Below are positions 20,037 through 29,370 of a DNA stretch of 64,000 nt, one piece after another. Position numbers and translations under genes: made by a program. Source of the DNA: Cobetia marina. GTDB lineage: Bacteria; Pseudomonadota; Gammaproteobacteria; Pseudomonadales; Halomonadaceae. Positions within the stretch are counted from its first letter, which is position 1. The number at the start of each line of letters is the position of its first letter. The notes beneath the pieces were generated by a model. That model ran no database searches. It was not told the origin of the DNA and saw only the letters and a program-made list of their open reading frames with translations. The DNA is taken from positions 3,720,001 to 3,784,000 of the forward strand of contig NZ_CP017114.1 of assembly GCF_001720485.1 (NCBI RefSeq), given 5' to 3'.

Positions 20037-21374
20037 TCACCGTGCGACGCGGTGATCGATACGCAGCATCAGCGGTGCGTCCGCAGCCTCGTGGCTGACA
20101 TCAGCATCGGCCTCGGTGCTGCGAGTAACGATGACATTCTCGAGCTTGCCTTCAAGGTCCCCCGACTGCGCCGCCGGCTGACCGGAAGCGGAGATGCGCG
20201 CGACGAGAGTGACGCGCTCCGCCATCGAGAGCCGCGCCATCGGGGCCATGGCATCATCATCCGAGAGCGTGACCGTCAGCGGCAGCGTGTCTGCGGTGGT
20301 ACGCACCACCGCCAGCGGCGGCAACTTGCCTTCGGCATCACGCGCCACGATGAACAGGGTCGCCTCGTCAGCACTCACCGGCATCGCCGCCAGCTGCGCC
20401 TCGAGTGCGGGGTCCAGCGACACCTTGAGCGTCAGACGTGCAGTGCCTGCCTGACTGTCCTGAGCAGCAGCCGTTGCCGGGCTGTCCAGCGCCACCGAGG
20501 CGTCGACTTCACCGGCACTCGCCATGCGCTGACGCGCGGCCGCGATGCCTTCACGCAGGGCCTTGGCGGCATCGGGGTTCTCGAAACCGGCAATCGCCTT
20601 GCGCCAGTAGTCGATGGCCTCGGGATAGCGGGCTTGCTCGAACGCCTCGATCCCCAACAGGCCGAGCACGGTGGGCTGACGCGGGTCGGCTGCCAGCACC
20701 TCGTCGACCAGCCCCTGCACCTCATCGGTCAGCGTGCGCTGCGCGGCGAAGAACTTGAGCTGCGCCAGCTGCGCGACCAGCGCGGGCACCCGACCTTCGA
20801 GCGCGATCAATGCCTCGAGAGACTGCATCGCCTCATCGAGGCGTCCGGCATCACGATAGAGCGGAAACAGTGCCATCCACACCTTGGCGTTATCCGGCTG
20901 TGCCTCGGCCTCGGCACGCAGACGCGCGATGCGCGCATTGAAGCTGGCGGCATCATGGATCGGCGTGGCGGCAATCGCCTGCGCCAGCGCCAGATCGCCG
21001 CTCGCCCCTTCGCGCTGATACCAGAAGAGCGAGCCCGCCACCATCGCCACCAGCAACACGGGCACCAGCACACGACCACTGCCGGCCGCCTTGAGCGGGG
21101 AGCGCCTCAAAGCCTCGGCATCTTCCAGCAGACTGCGTTCCAGCTCGACACGCCCTTCCGCCAGCGCCGTGTCATCCAGCTCGCCGCGCGCATGGCCGCG
21201 CTCCAGCGAGGCCAGTCGACGTCGATAGACACGCACATTCTCGGCACCGAGGCTGTCGTTGTCCTCGAAGGCCTGCTGGGCGGCATGCACACGGCGCGCG
21301 CGGCGCAGTGGCAGCAACAGCAGCCAACCGGCGGGAAGCAGCAGCACGGCGATCGCCAGCCATAACAGAATCAT
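20037..21374 (-). CDS. ccmI: Cytochrome c biogenesis protein CcmI
   Basis: The apocytochrome c chaperone of System I. Two transmembrane helices (residues 1-23 and about 98-118) enclose a cytoplasmic loop with a leucine-zipper-like pattern. A periplasmic TPR region follows (about 150-300), then a C-terminal periplasmic domain that includes a SLDPALEAQLA...TLFIVARDAEG segment. It hands apocytochrome to CcmF/CcmH. Its ATG overlaps the ccmH stop (ATGA), and it is the last gene of the ccm operon. Confidence 0.92.
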   Translation of the reverse strand: MILLWLAIAVLLLPAGWLLLLPLRRARRVHAAQQAFEDNDSLGAENVRVYRRRLASLERGHARGELDDTALAEGRVELERSLLEDAEALRRSPLKAAGSGRVLVPVLLVAMVAGSLFWYQREGASGDLALAQAIAATPIHDAASFNARIARLRAEAEAQPDNAKVWMALFPLYRDAGRLDEAMQSLEALIALEGRVPALVAQLAQLKFFAAQRTLTDEVQGLVDEVLAADPRQPTVLGLLGIEAFEQARYPEAIDYWRKAIAGFENPDAAKALREGIAAARQRMASAGEVDASVALDSPATAAAQDSQAGTARLTLKVSLDPALEAQLAAMPVSADEATLFIVARDAEGKLPPLAVVRTTADTLPLTVTLSDDDAMAPMARLSMAERVTLVARISASGQPAAQSGDLEGKLENVIVTRSTEADADVSHEAADAPLMLRIDHRVAR

Positions 21375-21904
21375 GAGCGCTCCTTGGCGTCTTGCGGTGC
21401 ATTGCCGGCATCGCGATGCCTATCGAGCAGCGCTGAAAGGCGTGCCTGCTCATCATCGTCCAGCGCACGCACCCGTGCCCGTCGCCGGGCCCGCACGATC
21501 AAGGCCACGATGAGCAGTCCGAGCGCGATCAGGGCCGCCGGGCCGCCCCACAACAGCCAGGTACGCCCATCGAGGCGCGGATTGTAGAGCACGTACTCGC
21601 CGAAACGCGCGACCATGAAATTCTGGATCTCGCTGTCACTGCGACCGTCATTGAGCAGATTCGCCACGTTCTGGCGCATGTCACCGGCGATGGGGGAATC
21701 CGAGTCACCGATCGCCTGGTTCTGACACTTGGGGCAGCGCAGCGCAGCCGTCAGGCTGTCGTAGCGCTTCTGCAGCACAGGATTGTCGAACTGATGCACC
21801 TCGATGGCGGCCTGCGCCTTGCCAGCCGCCAGCCACGAGAGAAACAGCAGCACGACCAGCGCCTGCACCAGCGGGATGGCGACACTCTTGAGCACGGACT
21901 TCAT
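21371..21904 (-). CDS. ccmH: Cytochrome c-type biogenesis protein CcmH
   Basis: A membrane-anchored thioreductant for apocytochrome c. It has an N-terminal signal/anchor, the LRCPKCQNQ motif with Cys57 and Cys60 that reduces the CXXCH cysteines, and a C-terminal transmembrane helix near 118-138. The 177-residue length is that of the short CcmH form, with the TPR part encoded separately as ccmI. The start overlaps the ccmG stop by 4 bases. Confidence 0.94.
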   Translation of the reverse strand: MKSVLKSVAIPLVQALVVLLFLSWLAAGKAQAAIEVHQFDNPVLQKRYDSLTAALRCPKCQNQAIGDSDSPIAGDMRQNVANLLNDGRSDSEIQNFMVARFGEYVLYNPRLDGRTWLLWGGPAALIALGLLIVALIVRARRRARVRALDDDEQARLSALLDRHRDAGNAPQDAKERS

Positions 21905-22470
21905 GAGCTGGCCTCCTCGCCGGCGGCACCAGTCGCAGGTTTCGCGATCCGCTCCAGTGTCGGCAGGATGACATCACGGACATCCTCGGGGCGGATGTAG
22001 CCGGTGTGGTGATAGCGGATCACGCCCTCGGCATCGACGAGGAAGGTTTCCGGTGCCCCATAGACGCCGAGATCAAACCCCAGGGTGCCGTCCGGGTCGA
22101 AGAGATTGACGCTGAACGGGTCACCGAATTCCTCCAGGAACTGCCGGCCCTTGGCACGCTTGTCCTTGTAGTCGACCCCGACCATGTGCACACCGCGATT
22201 CGCGAGATCCAGCAGCTGAGGCATCTCGTGCTTGCAGGTCGGGCACCACTCGCCCCAGACGTTGACGAGGCTGACCTGGCCCTTGAGCAGCGAGGCATCG
22301 AGGCTCGCCTGCGGGTCACCCAGGGTGCTGAGCGAGAATGCGGGGAAGGGGCGCGACAGCAGCGCGGAATCCCGTGCGTAGGGGTCATCATCGAGGCGCT
22401 GATAGAGAAAAGCGCCCAGCCCCACCACGACCACCAACGGCAAGAACAGCACCAGACGACGAAGATTCAT
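21901..22470 (-). CDS. ccmG: Thiol:disulfide interchange protein CcmG/DsbE
   Basis: A periplasmic thioredoxin-like protein anchored by one N-terminal helix (residues 3-24) that keeps cytochrome c or CcmH cysteines reduced. The active site is WCPTC (Cys76, Cys79), and the cis-Pro loop is GVYGAPETFLVD. The ATG at 22470 has a perfect AGGAGG, so the longer frame upstream is discarded. The gene overlaps ccmF and ccmH at its two ends by 4 bases each. Confidence 0.95.
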   Translation of the reverse strand: MNLRRLVLFLPLVVVVGLGAFLYQRLDDDPYARDSALLSRPFPAFSLSTLGDPQASLDASLLKGQVSLVNVWGEWCPTCKHEMPQLLDLANRGVHMVGVDYKDKRAKGRQFLEEFGDPFSVNLFDPDGTLGFDLGVYGAPETFLVDAEGVIRYHHTGYIRPEDVRDVILPTLERIAKPATGAAGEEASS

Positions 22471-24470
22471 GGGTGAGCCTCCTGCGTGGTGAGTGAGGGA
22501 TTGTCGGTCACCGTGCTGGCCTCGACACGCCGACGATAACGGCGATCCAGCACGGCTATCACACCGCCCGCGCCCATCAGCAAAGCGCCCAGCCACAGCC
22601 AGCGCACGAAGGGTTTGACCTGGATGCGTACTGCCCAGCTATCGTCATCGAGCTTCTCGCCCATGGCGACGTAGAGGTCACGCGTGAAGCCGGCATCCAG
22701 CGCGGTTTCGGTCATCGGCATGCCGCTGGCCAGGAACAGGCGCTTCTCGGGATGCAGCGTCGTCACCGCCTCGCCATCACGACTGACCTCCACCGTGGCG
22801 CGGTCCGACAGGTAGTTGGGACCGCGATACTCGCCAAGTTCGGTCATGCGGAACTGATAGCCGCCCACGCTGACTTCCTTGCCCTGCACCATGCGCACGT
22901 TCTCGGCGACCTCGGTATTGGAGACCAGCGTTACGCCGACGATGGTCACCGCCAGGCCCAGATGCGCCAGCTGCATGCCCCAGTAGCTGGGCGTGAGGCG
23001 CTTGAGACCTGCCCAGCGCCCTGCCCTGGAGGCACTCTTGTCCCACAGGTCGCGCAGCAGCGGCAGCACCACCCACAGCGCGATGACCAGCCCGAGTGCC
23101 ACCGAGAGACTCCACTCGATATCCAGCAACAGCGGCAGCAGGCTACCGATGATGAGTGCCGCGCCGCCGGAGAGCGCAAGCCGGCGTGCAAGCTCGCGCC
23201 CAGGCATCTGCTTCCAGCGCGAGGCCGGCCCGAGCCCCATGAAGGCACACAGCAACGTGGTCAGCGGCACGAACAGCGCATTGAAGTACGGCGGGCCCAC
23301 CGAGATCTTGCCCAGCCCCAGCGAATCCAGCACCAGCGGATAGAGAGTGCCCAGCAGCACGGTGACCATCATCACCAGCAGCACGAGGTTGTTGACCAGC
23401 AGGAAGGCATCCCGCGAGAGCCAGTGGAAGCCGAGCGTCGAGCGCACGCGCGGTGCGCGCAGCGCGAACAGCAACAGCGAGCCACCAACGGTGATACCGA
23501 GCAGCACGAGGATGAACAGCCCGCGGTCCGGATCACTGGCGAAGGCGTGCACCGAGGTCAGCACGCCGGAGCGCACCAGAAAGGTCCCCAGCAGTGACAG
23601 CGAGAAGGCGAAGATCGACAGCAGCACCGTCCAGCTCTTGAAGGCACCGCGCTTCTCGGTGACCGCCAGTGAGTGGATCAGGGCGGTACCCGCCAGCCAC
23701 GGCATCAGGGAGGCGTTCTCCACCGGGTCCCAGAACCACCAGCCGCCCCAGCCAAGCTCGTAGTAGGCCCACCAGCTGCCCAGCGCGATGCCGACGGTCA
23801 GGAACGCCCAGGCGATGTTGGTCCAGGGGCGCGCCCAGCGTGCCCATGCCGCATCGAGGCGCCCGCCCAGCAGGGCCGCCATCGCGAACGAGAATGCCAC
23901 CGAGAAACCGACATAGCCCATGTAGAGCATCGGCGGATGGATGATCAGCCCGATGTCCTGCAACAGCGGATTGAGATCCGCGCCATCTGCCGGCATGTCC
24001 GGCAGCAGACGTGCGAAGGGATTGGAGGTCAGCAGCACGAAGGCCATGAAGCCGGTGGAGATCAATCCCATGATGCCCAGTACCCGCGCCAGCATGTCGC
24101 GCGGCAGATCGCGCGCACCCAGCGAGACGGCAAAGCCCCAGCCCGCCAGTATCAGGCTCCACAGCAGCACCGAACCCTCGTGACTTCCCCACACGGCACT
24201 GAACTTGAAGTACCACGGCAGCTGGCTGTTGGAGTTGTTGGCGATGTAGGCGACGCTGAAGTCATCCAGCAGGAAGCTCGCGGTCAGGCAGGCATAGGCG
24301 ATCAGCACGAACAGGAACTGCCCCCAGGCCATCGGCTGGGCGAAGCTCATCCACAGCGGGCGACGCGTGGCGGCTCCCGCCAGCGGCACCACCGCCTGCA
24401 CGCAGGCCAGACAGGCCCCCAGAATCAGCGCGAAATGGCCGATTTCCGGCAACAGTTGCGTCACCATCAC
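22467..24470 (-). CDS. ccmF: Heme lyase subunit CcmF
   Basis: A large (667-residue) polytopic inner-membrane protein, the core of the cytochrome c synthetase that attaches heme to apocytochrome. The tryptophan-rich heme-handling motif is [18 protein letters not shown], with conserved histidines in flanking periplasmic loops ([18 protein letters not shown]). A periplasmic domain near the C-terminus precedes the last helix. Start and stop both overlap neighbours by ATGA, so ccmE-F-G-H-I are translationally linked. Confidence 0.96.
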   Translation of the reverse strand: MMVTQLLPEIGHFALILGACLACVQAVVPLAGAATRRPLWMSFAQPMAWGQFLFVLIAYACLTASFLLDDFSVAYIANNSNSQLPWYFKFSAVWGSHEGSVLLWSLILAGWGFAVSLGARDLPRDMLARVLGIMGLISTGFMAFVLLTSNPFARLLPDMPADGADLNPLLQDIGLIIHPPMLYMGYVGFSVAFSFAMAALLGGRLDAAWARWARPWTNIAWAFLTVGIALGSWWAYYELGWGGWWFWDPVENASLMPWLAGTALIHSLAVTEKRGAFKSWTVLLSIFAFSLSLLGTFLVRSGVLTSVHAFASDPDRGLFILVLLGITVGGSLLLFALRAPRVRSTLGFHWLSRDAFLLVNNLVLLVMMVTVLLGTLYPLVLDSLGLGKISVGPPYFNALFVPLTTLLCAFMGLGPASRWKQMPGRELARRLALSGGAALIIGSLLPLLLDIEWSLSVALGLVIALWVVLPLLRDLWDKSASRAGRWAGLKRLTPSYWGMQLAHLGLAVTIVGVTLVSNTEVAENVRMVQGKEVSVGGYQFRMTELGEYRGPNYLSDRATVEVSRDGEAVTTLHPEKRLFLASGMPMTETALDAGFTRDLYVAMGEKLDDDSWAVRIQVKPFVRWLWLGALLMGAGGVIAVLDRRYRRRVEASTVTDNPSLTTQEAHP

Positions 24471-24964
24471 TGCGCCTCCTGAGGTGTTTTCTCTGTCATC
24501 CCGGTGTCTATCCTGTCACCCGTCCTGTTGCCAGAGACATCACGTCCGGACGCCTTGAGAGCCTCGGATACCTCCGGCGGCATGTACTTCTCGTCATGCT
24601 TGGCGAGCACTTCGCTGGCCTCGAGATGCTCACCATCGAAGGTGCCCATCACCACCACGCCCTGCCCTTCACGGAACAGGTCCGGCAGGATGCCCTGATA
24701 ATGCACCGTCACGTCATGATCGAAATCGGTGACGGTGAAGATGGCATCCAGCGTCTCGTTGTCACGCCTGACACTGCCATCGCGCACCATGCCGCCTGCG
24801 CGAATCTGACGCCCCTGGGGCGCCTCGCCACTGGCGATCTGGGTCGGGGTGTAGAAGGCATTGATGTTGGCGCGCAGGGCATAGAGCGTGAGGCCCACCG
24901 CGAGGGCGGCCAGCAGCACGATGGCCGTGACGAGATACAGGCGCTGCTTGCGTTTGGGGGTCAT
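24467..24964 (-). CDS. ccmE: Heme chaperone CcmE
   Basis: A periplasmic heme chaperone with an N-terminal anchor (residues 8-30) and an OB-fold domain. The covalent heme ligand is His123 in [14 protein letters not shown], with the axial Tyr127, matching His130/Tyr134 of E. coli. The flexible C-terminus is Gly/Thr/Asp-rich. The ATG at 24964 starts at [11 protein letters not shown], the normal family start. Upstream in-frame codons add unconserved sequence. There is an 81-base gap from ccmD, the only sizeable gap in the ccmD-I block. Confidence 0.94.
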   Translation of the reverse strand: MTPKRKQRLYLVTAIVLLAALAVGLTLYALRANINAFYTPTQIASGEAPQGRQIRAGGMVRDGSVRRDNETLDAIFTVTDFDHDVTVHYQGILPDLFREGQGVVVMGTFDGEHLEASEVLAKHDEKYMPPEVSEALKASGRDVSGNRTGDRIDTGMTEKTPQEAQ

Positions 24965-25045
24965 GGTCAGGGCTCGATCAGGGCAAGGGACGATCATGCC
25001 TCTCGCGACCAGCGGGACGACTGGCACGGGAGGTCGAGAATGGAT

Positions 25046-25240
25046 TCAGGAACGGGCGGATTCCCGACGCAGGCGGCGGCGGATATCGGCCTCCACCGCG
25101 CGACGGGACAGCCGCGTGGCGATCACCAGCCCCGCGAGGCATGCCGCCGTCAGCCCCCAGGCGGACCACACGTAGAGGGCGTGCCCTCCCATGGCGAAGA
25201 ACTCGCTGACACTCGAGAAGGCGACATCGGGCAAGCTCAT
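25046..25240 (-). CDS. ccmD: Heme exporter subunit CcmD
   Basis: A 64-residue single-span membrane protein: FFAMGGHALYVWSAWGLTAACLAGLVI is the helix with the conserved GGHALYVW entry, followed by a basic tail. CcmD releases holo-CcmE from the CcmABC complex. Its ATG shares its A with the ccmC stop (TGATG). Confidence 0.92.
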   Translation of the reverse strand: MSLPDVAFSSVSEFFAMGGHALYVWSAWGLTAACLAGLVIATRLSRRAVEADIRRRLRRESARS

Positions 25241-26100
25241 CAGTGATCACCCTCTGTGGAAACGGGGCCTGCAGGCGAATTCTGGCCGGGGCGTGAGTCC
25301 GAGTGCGGGCTCAGCAGGTCACGCACCCATTGCTTGCGACTCTCACGCCTCAGCACCTCGACCCGCGTGCGCATCAGTACCAGCGCACCGAACAGGGCGT
25401 AGAAGCCGATGACCAGCAGCAGCAGCGGAATCCACATGCTGGCCGGCATCGGCGGTGCTTCACTCAGCGTGAAGGTGGCAGGTTGATGCAGTGTGCTCCA
25501 CCAATCCACCGAATACTTGATGATCGGGATATTGACCATGCCGACCAGCGCCAGAATCGAGGCGGCACGCGAGCCGCTGTCACGACTGGCGAAGGAACCA
25601 CGCAGCACGATCACGCCCAGATACAGGAACAGCTGGATCAGCATCGACGTCAGCCGGGCATCCCAGATCCACCAGGTGCCCCAGGTGGGAATGCCCCATA
25701 CCGAGCCGGAAAACAGCGCCATCGCCGTCATCAAGGCGCCGACGGGGGCGGCGGCCGTGGCGACCATGTCCGCCAGCTTGATCTTCCAGACAAGGAAGAT
25801 GAGTGCGCATGCCGCCAGCAGCATGAAGCAGGACTGGGCGAGAATCGCCGCCGGCACATGCACGTAGATGATGCGGAAGCTGTTGCCCTGCTGGTAATCC
25901 GCCGGCGCGAAGGCCAGTCCCCAGGCACTGCCGGCCACCAGCGCGATGATCGCCACGGCCCACAGCCACGGCAGCCAGCGCTGGCTGGCCGCGAAGAAGG
26001 TCGCCGGTGTGCCCAAGCGATGCAGCCATGGCCACAGCCCGCCCTTGCGCGGGCGAACCTTGCGAGCAGGCGCTTGATGAGAGTCGGAATCGGCGTTCAC
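25240..26100 (-). CDS. ccmC: Heme exporter/heme-loading protein CcmC
   Basis: A six-helix inner-membrane protein that loads heme onto CcmE. It has the tryptophan-rich motif WGTWWIWDARLTS and conserved periplasmic histidines (IIYVHVPAA; STLHQPATF). The start is a GTG at 26100 with AAGAGG 5 bases upstream. About 40 extra hydrophilic residues precede the first helix. The C-terminal tail is hydrophilic. Confidence 0.94.
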   Translation of the reverse strand: MNADSDSHQAPARKVRPRKGGLWPWLHRLGTPATFFAASQRWLPWLWAVAIIALVAGSAWGLAFAPADYQQGNSFRIIYVHVPAAILAQSCFMLLAACALIFLVWKIKLADMVATAAAPVGALMTAMALFSGSVWGIPTWGTWWIWDARLTSMLIQLFLYLGVIVLRGSFASRDSGSRAASILALVGMVNIPIIKYSVDWWSTLHQPATFTLSEAPPMPASMWIPLLLLVIGFYALFGALVLMRTRVEVLRRESRKQWVRDLLSPHSDSRPGQNSPAGPVSTEGDH

Positions 26101-26187
26101 ACGAGCCTCTTGTCAGGGGCGAAAGGATATCTGGCGAAGTGCTGGCGGCACTCAGGCCACCCTCTGCCAGCCGGCAGGGAGCAGGGA

Positions 26188-26910
26188 CTAGCCATTGATG
26201 CTCAACCTCAGGCCGGCGGCGATGGCAAGCGGCGCCAGCAACAGTGCCAGCGCCAGCATCGCACCCAGCATGGCCAGGTGGGCGGCGCTGGGCATGCCGG
26301 TGACGGCGCTCTGCACCGCGCCGGCGCCGAAGATCAGCACGGGAATGTACAGCGGCAGGATGATCAGCGAGAGCAGCACGCCGCCGCGCCGCAGCCCGAC
26401 CGTCAGCGCCGCGCCGATCGCGCCGATCAGCGACAGGCTCAGACTGCCCAGCGCCAGCGAGGCGATCAGCACCCCGAAGGCGCCGCTCGGCAGCCCCAGC
26501 ATCACGCCCAGCAGCGGTGCCATCAGCGCCAACGGCAGACCGGTCAACAGCCAGTGCCCCGCCACCTTGGCCAGCACCAGCAATGGCAACGGCTGGGGTG
26601 TCAGCAGCAGTTGCTCAAGGCTACCGTCGTCGAGGTCCTGCCGGAACAGCCCCTCAAGTGACAGCAACGTGGCCAGCAAGGCCGCCACCCACAGCAGCCC
26701 CGGCGCCAGTGTCGCCAGCAACGCCTTGTCCGGCGAGATCCCCAGCGGAAACAGCGTGATCACCAGGGCGAAGAATACCAGCGGGTTGATCAGCTCACTG
26801 CGCCGGCGCAACGCCTGACGCAGGTCGCGTCGAAGTGTCGCCTTGAGTGCCCCTCCCAACGAGCAGGCAACGGGAGACTCGGACAATGGTGTCAGAGGAT
26901 CATGTCTCAT
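26188..26910 (-). CDS. ccmB: Heme exporter permease CcmB
   Basis: A 240-residue polytopic ABC-type permease partner of CcmA, part of the CcmABCD complex that releases holo-CcmE using ATP. It has six hydrophobic segments and the conserved LEGLFRQDLDDGSLEQLLL loop after helix 2. The ATG at 26910 overlaps the ccmA stop (ATGA), which selects this start over a frame open further upstream. Confidence 0.94.
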   Translation of the reverse strand: MRHDPLTPLSESPVACSLGGALKATLRRDLRQALRRRSELINPLVFFALVITLFPLGISPDKALLATLAPGLLWVAALLATLLSLEGLFRQDLDDGSLEQLLLTPQPLPLLVLAKVAGHWLLTGLPLALMAPLLGVMLGLPSGAFGVLIASLALGSLSLSLIGAIGAALTVGLRRGGVLLSLIILPLYIPVLIFGAGAVQSAVTGMPSAAHLAMLGAMLALALLLAPLAIAAGLRLSING

Positions 26911-27659
26911 GCCCAGGCGCCCTCCCTCGACTCCGCGCCAGCGCGTTGCCCAAGGCCTATTCGGCGCAATCGCGAGACATCCGAGAAGCGATGGTGGGTC
27001 GTCATCACCACGCTGCCACCCCGCTCGGCATGCGCCAGCAGCAGCGCCTCCAGCGCCTGGACGCCATCGCTGTCGATGGCGGTGAAGGGCTCGTCGAGCA
27101 CCCACAGTCGACGCGGTGTCAGATGCAATCGCGCCAGGGCGATGCGCCGCTGCTGACCAGCCGACAGCTGCTGGGCCGGCACATCCTCGAAGCCGGCAAG
27201 CCCCACGGCGTCCAGCGCTGCCCAGGCGAGCGAGCGTCGCTCCGCGGCGTTTCGAGAAGATGCAGCGTCACCGAGCGCCTGATACCAGGCAAGATTCTCC
27301 AATGCCGTCAGCGTGCCCTTGATGCCGGGCTGGTGACCCAGATAGAGCAGAGATCCCAGAAAATCGTCGCGCACCCGCGAGGCAGGCTGCCCCTGCCAGA
27401 GCACTTCGCCTTCGTGATCATGGAACTGCCCGGACAGAATCTTGAGCAGGGTGGTCTTGCCACTGCCATTGGGGCCTTCGATCTGCAGGATCTCGCCCGC
27501 CGCGAGGCTGAAGTCGAGCGTCTGGAACAGCCAGCGCTCATCGCGCTCACACCCAAGCGCCCGCACCGCCAGCAAGGGCGGCACGCAACGGGCTTCATCG
27601 CTGACTGGCTGGATCGACATCCCGACATCTCGCGGCTGGTCAGTCGCGGAGCGCGACAT
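26907..27659 (-). CDS. ccmA: Heme exporter ATP-binding protein CcmA
   Basis: The ABC ATPase of the CcmABCD complex. Walker A is GPNGSGKTT, the signature LSAGQQRRIALARL, Walker B LWVLDEPFTAID, and the H-loop MTTHH. It is the first gene of the ccm operon. The start is uncertain: the ATG at 27659 has no clear SD, and a second ATG at 27620 has GAG at suitable distance and would remove 13 residues without touching the domain. Confidence 0.94.
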   Translation of the reverse strand: MSRSATDQPRDVGMSIQPVSDEARCVPPLLAVRALGCERDERWLFQTLDFSLAAGEILQIEGPNGSGKTTLLKILSGQFHDHEGEVLWQGQPASRVRDDFLGSLLYLGHQPGIKGTLTALENLAWYQALGDAASSRNAAERRSLAWAALDAVGLAGFEDVPAQQLSAGQQRRIALARLHLTPRRLWVLDEPFTAIDSDGVQALEALLLAHAERGGSVVMTTHHRFSDVSRLRRIGLGQRAGAESREGAWA

Positions 27660-28098
27660 CAGAGGCTGGTCCCGAGGGATCCAATCGCGTCATTCTACGA
27701 GCTGAAGCCGGCACTGACCACCGGTCGCCCGAATGACGCGACCCGCACGCGTCGAGCCTTGCACGGGAGTCAAGTTCTCGCGCGCTCCATCAGCAAAGCA
27801 TGGTGCACATTCATACGACACACCCATCGCCTGATTGGCATCGACGACCGACTCGCCCCTTGCCACCTCGCGCTGGCTTGCTATGATGACGATACTGTAT
27901 ACAAAAACAGTACTCATACAGTATCGTCATCGCATGCCTGGCATTGCCCGGGCAGCAGACCGAACGGGTCGGCTCTCATCGCGTTGTCATCATGTTCGCA
28001 GAGCCTATCAGGCCGCAGATGAACTCAGCCTGACGACCTTTCACGCTGCATCGCAGGTCGGCTCCCTCTGCCGACCGCACAGCATCAGGGGATAGCTC
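27660..28098. other. Divergent intergenic region between ccmA and the LexA-like gene
   Basis: No gene is supported in these 439 bases. It carries the SOS box and palindrome (27885-27931), about 190 bases of untranslated leader, and a 7-base-pair hairpin (28056-28076, GGTCGGC/GCCGACC) just upstream of the ribosome binding site AGGGGA at about 28086. Confidence 0.6.
27885..27931 (+). promoter_or_regulatory. Near-consensus LexA (SOS) box inside a long palindrome
   Basis: TACTGTATACAAAAACAGTA at 27893-27912 has the full CTGT-N8-ACAG core with TA flanks of the enterobacterial LexA consensus. It is nested in a larger inverted repeat with 16-base perfect arms (GATGACGATACTGTAT at 27885-27900 and its complement at 27916-27931). 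A TATACA -10-like sequence lies inside the box, so bound LexA would block transcription. It lies about 190 bases upstream of the LexA-like gene. Confidence 0.8.
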
Positions 28099-28575
28099 AT
28101 GTCACGTCTTCACGCTCCACACTACCTTCAGCGCCTTCACAATCTGCCGCTCAATGACGAGGCCTGGCAGGAAATCACTGCCAGCGACATGATGGATATC
28201 CCGTTGCTCGGCAACATCACCGCCGGCATGCCCATCGAAGCCATCGCCGACTGCGGCACGATCGCCGTGCCGACGCGCATGGTGCGACGCAATACCTACG
28301 CCCTGCGCGTTCGCGGCCACTCGATGATCAACTGCAACATCCATGATGGCGACATCATCATCATCGAGCGCAGTGAAAGTGCCGAGAACGGTGAGACCGC
28401 CGTGGTGATGATCAACCAGCAGGAAGTGACGCTGAAGAAGCTGTATATCGAGAAGAGCGGTGTACGCCTGCAACCGGCCAACGACAGCATGGCCCCCATC
28501 TACCTCAAGAATGCCGATATCGAAGTGCTGGGCATGGTGATGGGTGTCGTACGCGGCAACGCCGTCACTCATTGA
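28099..28575 (+). CDS. LexA-like S24 autoprotease lacking the DNA-binding domain
   Basis: A 158-residue protein made almost only of the LexA/UmuD C-terminal latent-protease domain. The expected self-cleavage site is Ala42-Gly43 (ITAGMPIEA), the nucleophile Ser75 (GHSMI) and the general base Lys113 (EVTLKKL), followed by RLQPAN. The sequence around the cleavage site and IHDGDIIII resembles LexA more than UmuD. The 40 residues before the cleavage site are far too short for LexA's winged helix and show no HTH. An in-frame TAG two codons before the ATG rules out a longer start, and AGGGGA precedes it. No polymerase V gene is adjacent. It could be a UmuD-like factor, an antirepressor or a LexA remnant. 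It sits behind a strong SOS box. Confidence 0.85.
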   Translation: MSRLHAPHYLQRLHNLPLNDEAWQEITASDMMDIPLLGNITAGMPIEAIADCGTIAVPTRMVRRNTYALRVRGHSMINCNIHDGDIIIIERSESAENGETAVVMINQQEVTLKKLYIEKSGVRLQPANDSMAPIYLKNADIEVLGMVMGVVRGNAVTH

Positions 28576-28601
28576 GGGCGACGCTTTGCTAAGATGGCAC
28601 G

Positions 28602-29228
28602 ATGAGCTATCAGATACCTGCACTGGCGCCAGAGGCGCATCACGAGCACAGCATCGAGATCGAGAAGAGCCGCTTCATCGCCTGGCTGGCCCACGCTCCG
28701 ACACCAGACGCCATGACGCGGCTGCTGGAACAGGCGCATCTCGCCCATCCCAATGCACGCCATCACTGCACGGCATTCATCGCGGGTGCGCCGAATGAGC
28801 AGAATGCCATCGGCTTCTCCGATGACGGAGAGCCGGGCGGTACCGCCGGCAGGCCGATGTATCAGGTACTGGAAGGCAGCGGCGTGGGGCAGATCGCCTG
28901 CGTGGTGATCCGCTACTTCGGCGGCATCAAGCTGGGCACCGGTGGTCTGGCTCGCGCGTACAGTCGTGCCGTGCTCGACGCCCTCGAGCGACTGCCCACC
29001 ACCACCTTCACGCCGCGTACACCCAGACGCCTCAAGGTCGGATTCGCTCATGAGGCCGACGTGCGTCACTGGCTGAACGGCTACGATGTACCGGTGGATG
29101 CCAGCGACTATGCCGCCGATGGCGTGGTGTTGACGGCCGGCTGGCCGCAAGGCGGCGCTCAGCCACCGATGGAAGAACTGCATGCGCGCCTCAAGGGCGC
29201 ACTGGAAGTGCTCGAAGACCAAGGCTGA
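28602..29228 (+). CDS. yigZ: YigZ/IMPACT family protein (UPF0029)
   Basis: A 208-residue cytoplasmic protein with the YigZ/IMPACT N-terminal domain: EIEKSRFIAWLAHA, then the signature GFSDDGEPGGTAGRPM and CVVIRYFGGIKLGTGGLARAYS, then a shorter C-terminal domain of DUF1949 type. Family members bind nucleic acid and relate to translation control, but the bacterial role is not settled. The start lies 26 bases past the LexA-like stop with a weak SD, so cotranscription with it is possible. Confidence 0.92.
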   Translation: MSYQIPALAPEAHHEHSIEIEKSRFIAWLAHAPTPDAMTRLLEQAHLAHPNARHHCTAFIAGAPNEQNAIGFSDDGEPGGTAGRPMYQVLEGSGVGQIACVVIRYFGGIKLGTGGLARAYSRAVLDALERLPTTTFTPRTPRRLKVGFAHEADVRHWLNGYDVPVDASDYAADGVVLTAGWPQGGAQPPMEELHARLKGALEVLEDQG

Positions 29229-29280
29229 GCGTTTCCGGCCACTGGCTCCTCCCCCAGTGACCTCTGCTTCCCGATAGCAC

Positions 29281-29320
29281 AAACGCCACCGCCGCTCCTC
29301 TCAGAGCGGCGGTGGCGTTT
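29281..29320. terminator. Bidirectional intrinsic terminator
   Basis: The 17-base arms AAACGCCACCGCCGCTC and its exact complement surround CTCTCA. It lies between the converging yigZ and azoR genes. Confidence 0.8.
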
Positions 29321-29370
29321 TCATTCATCATGCTCAACCAATGTGACTCAGCTACGGCAGATACACCGGG

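Noticed and set aside
27835..28095. An 86-codon frame just upstream of the LexA-like gene as its missing HTH domain
   Set aside because: It is in the same frame and ends two codons before the ATG, but its translation has no helix-turn-helix pattern. It reads through the SOS palindrome.
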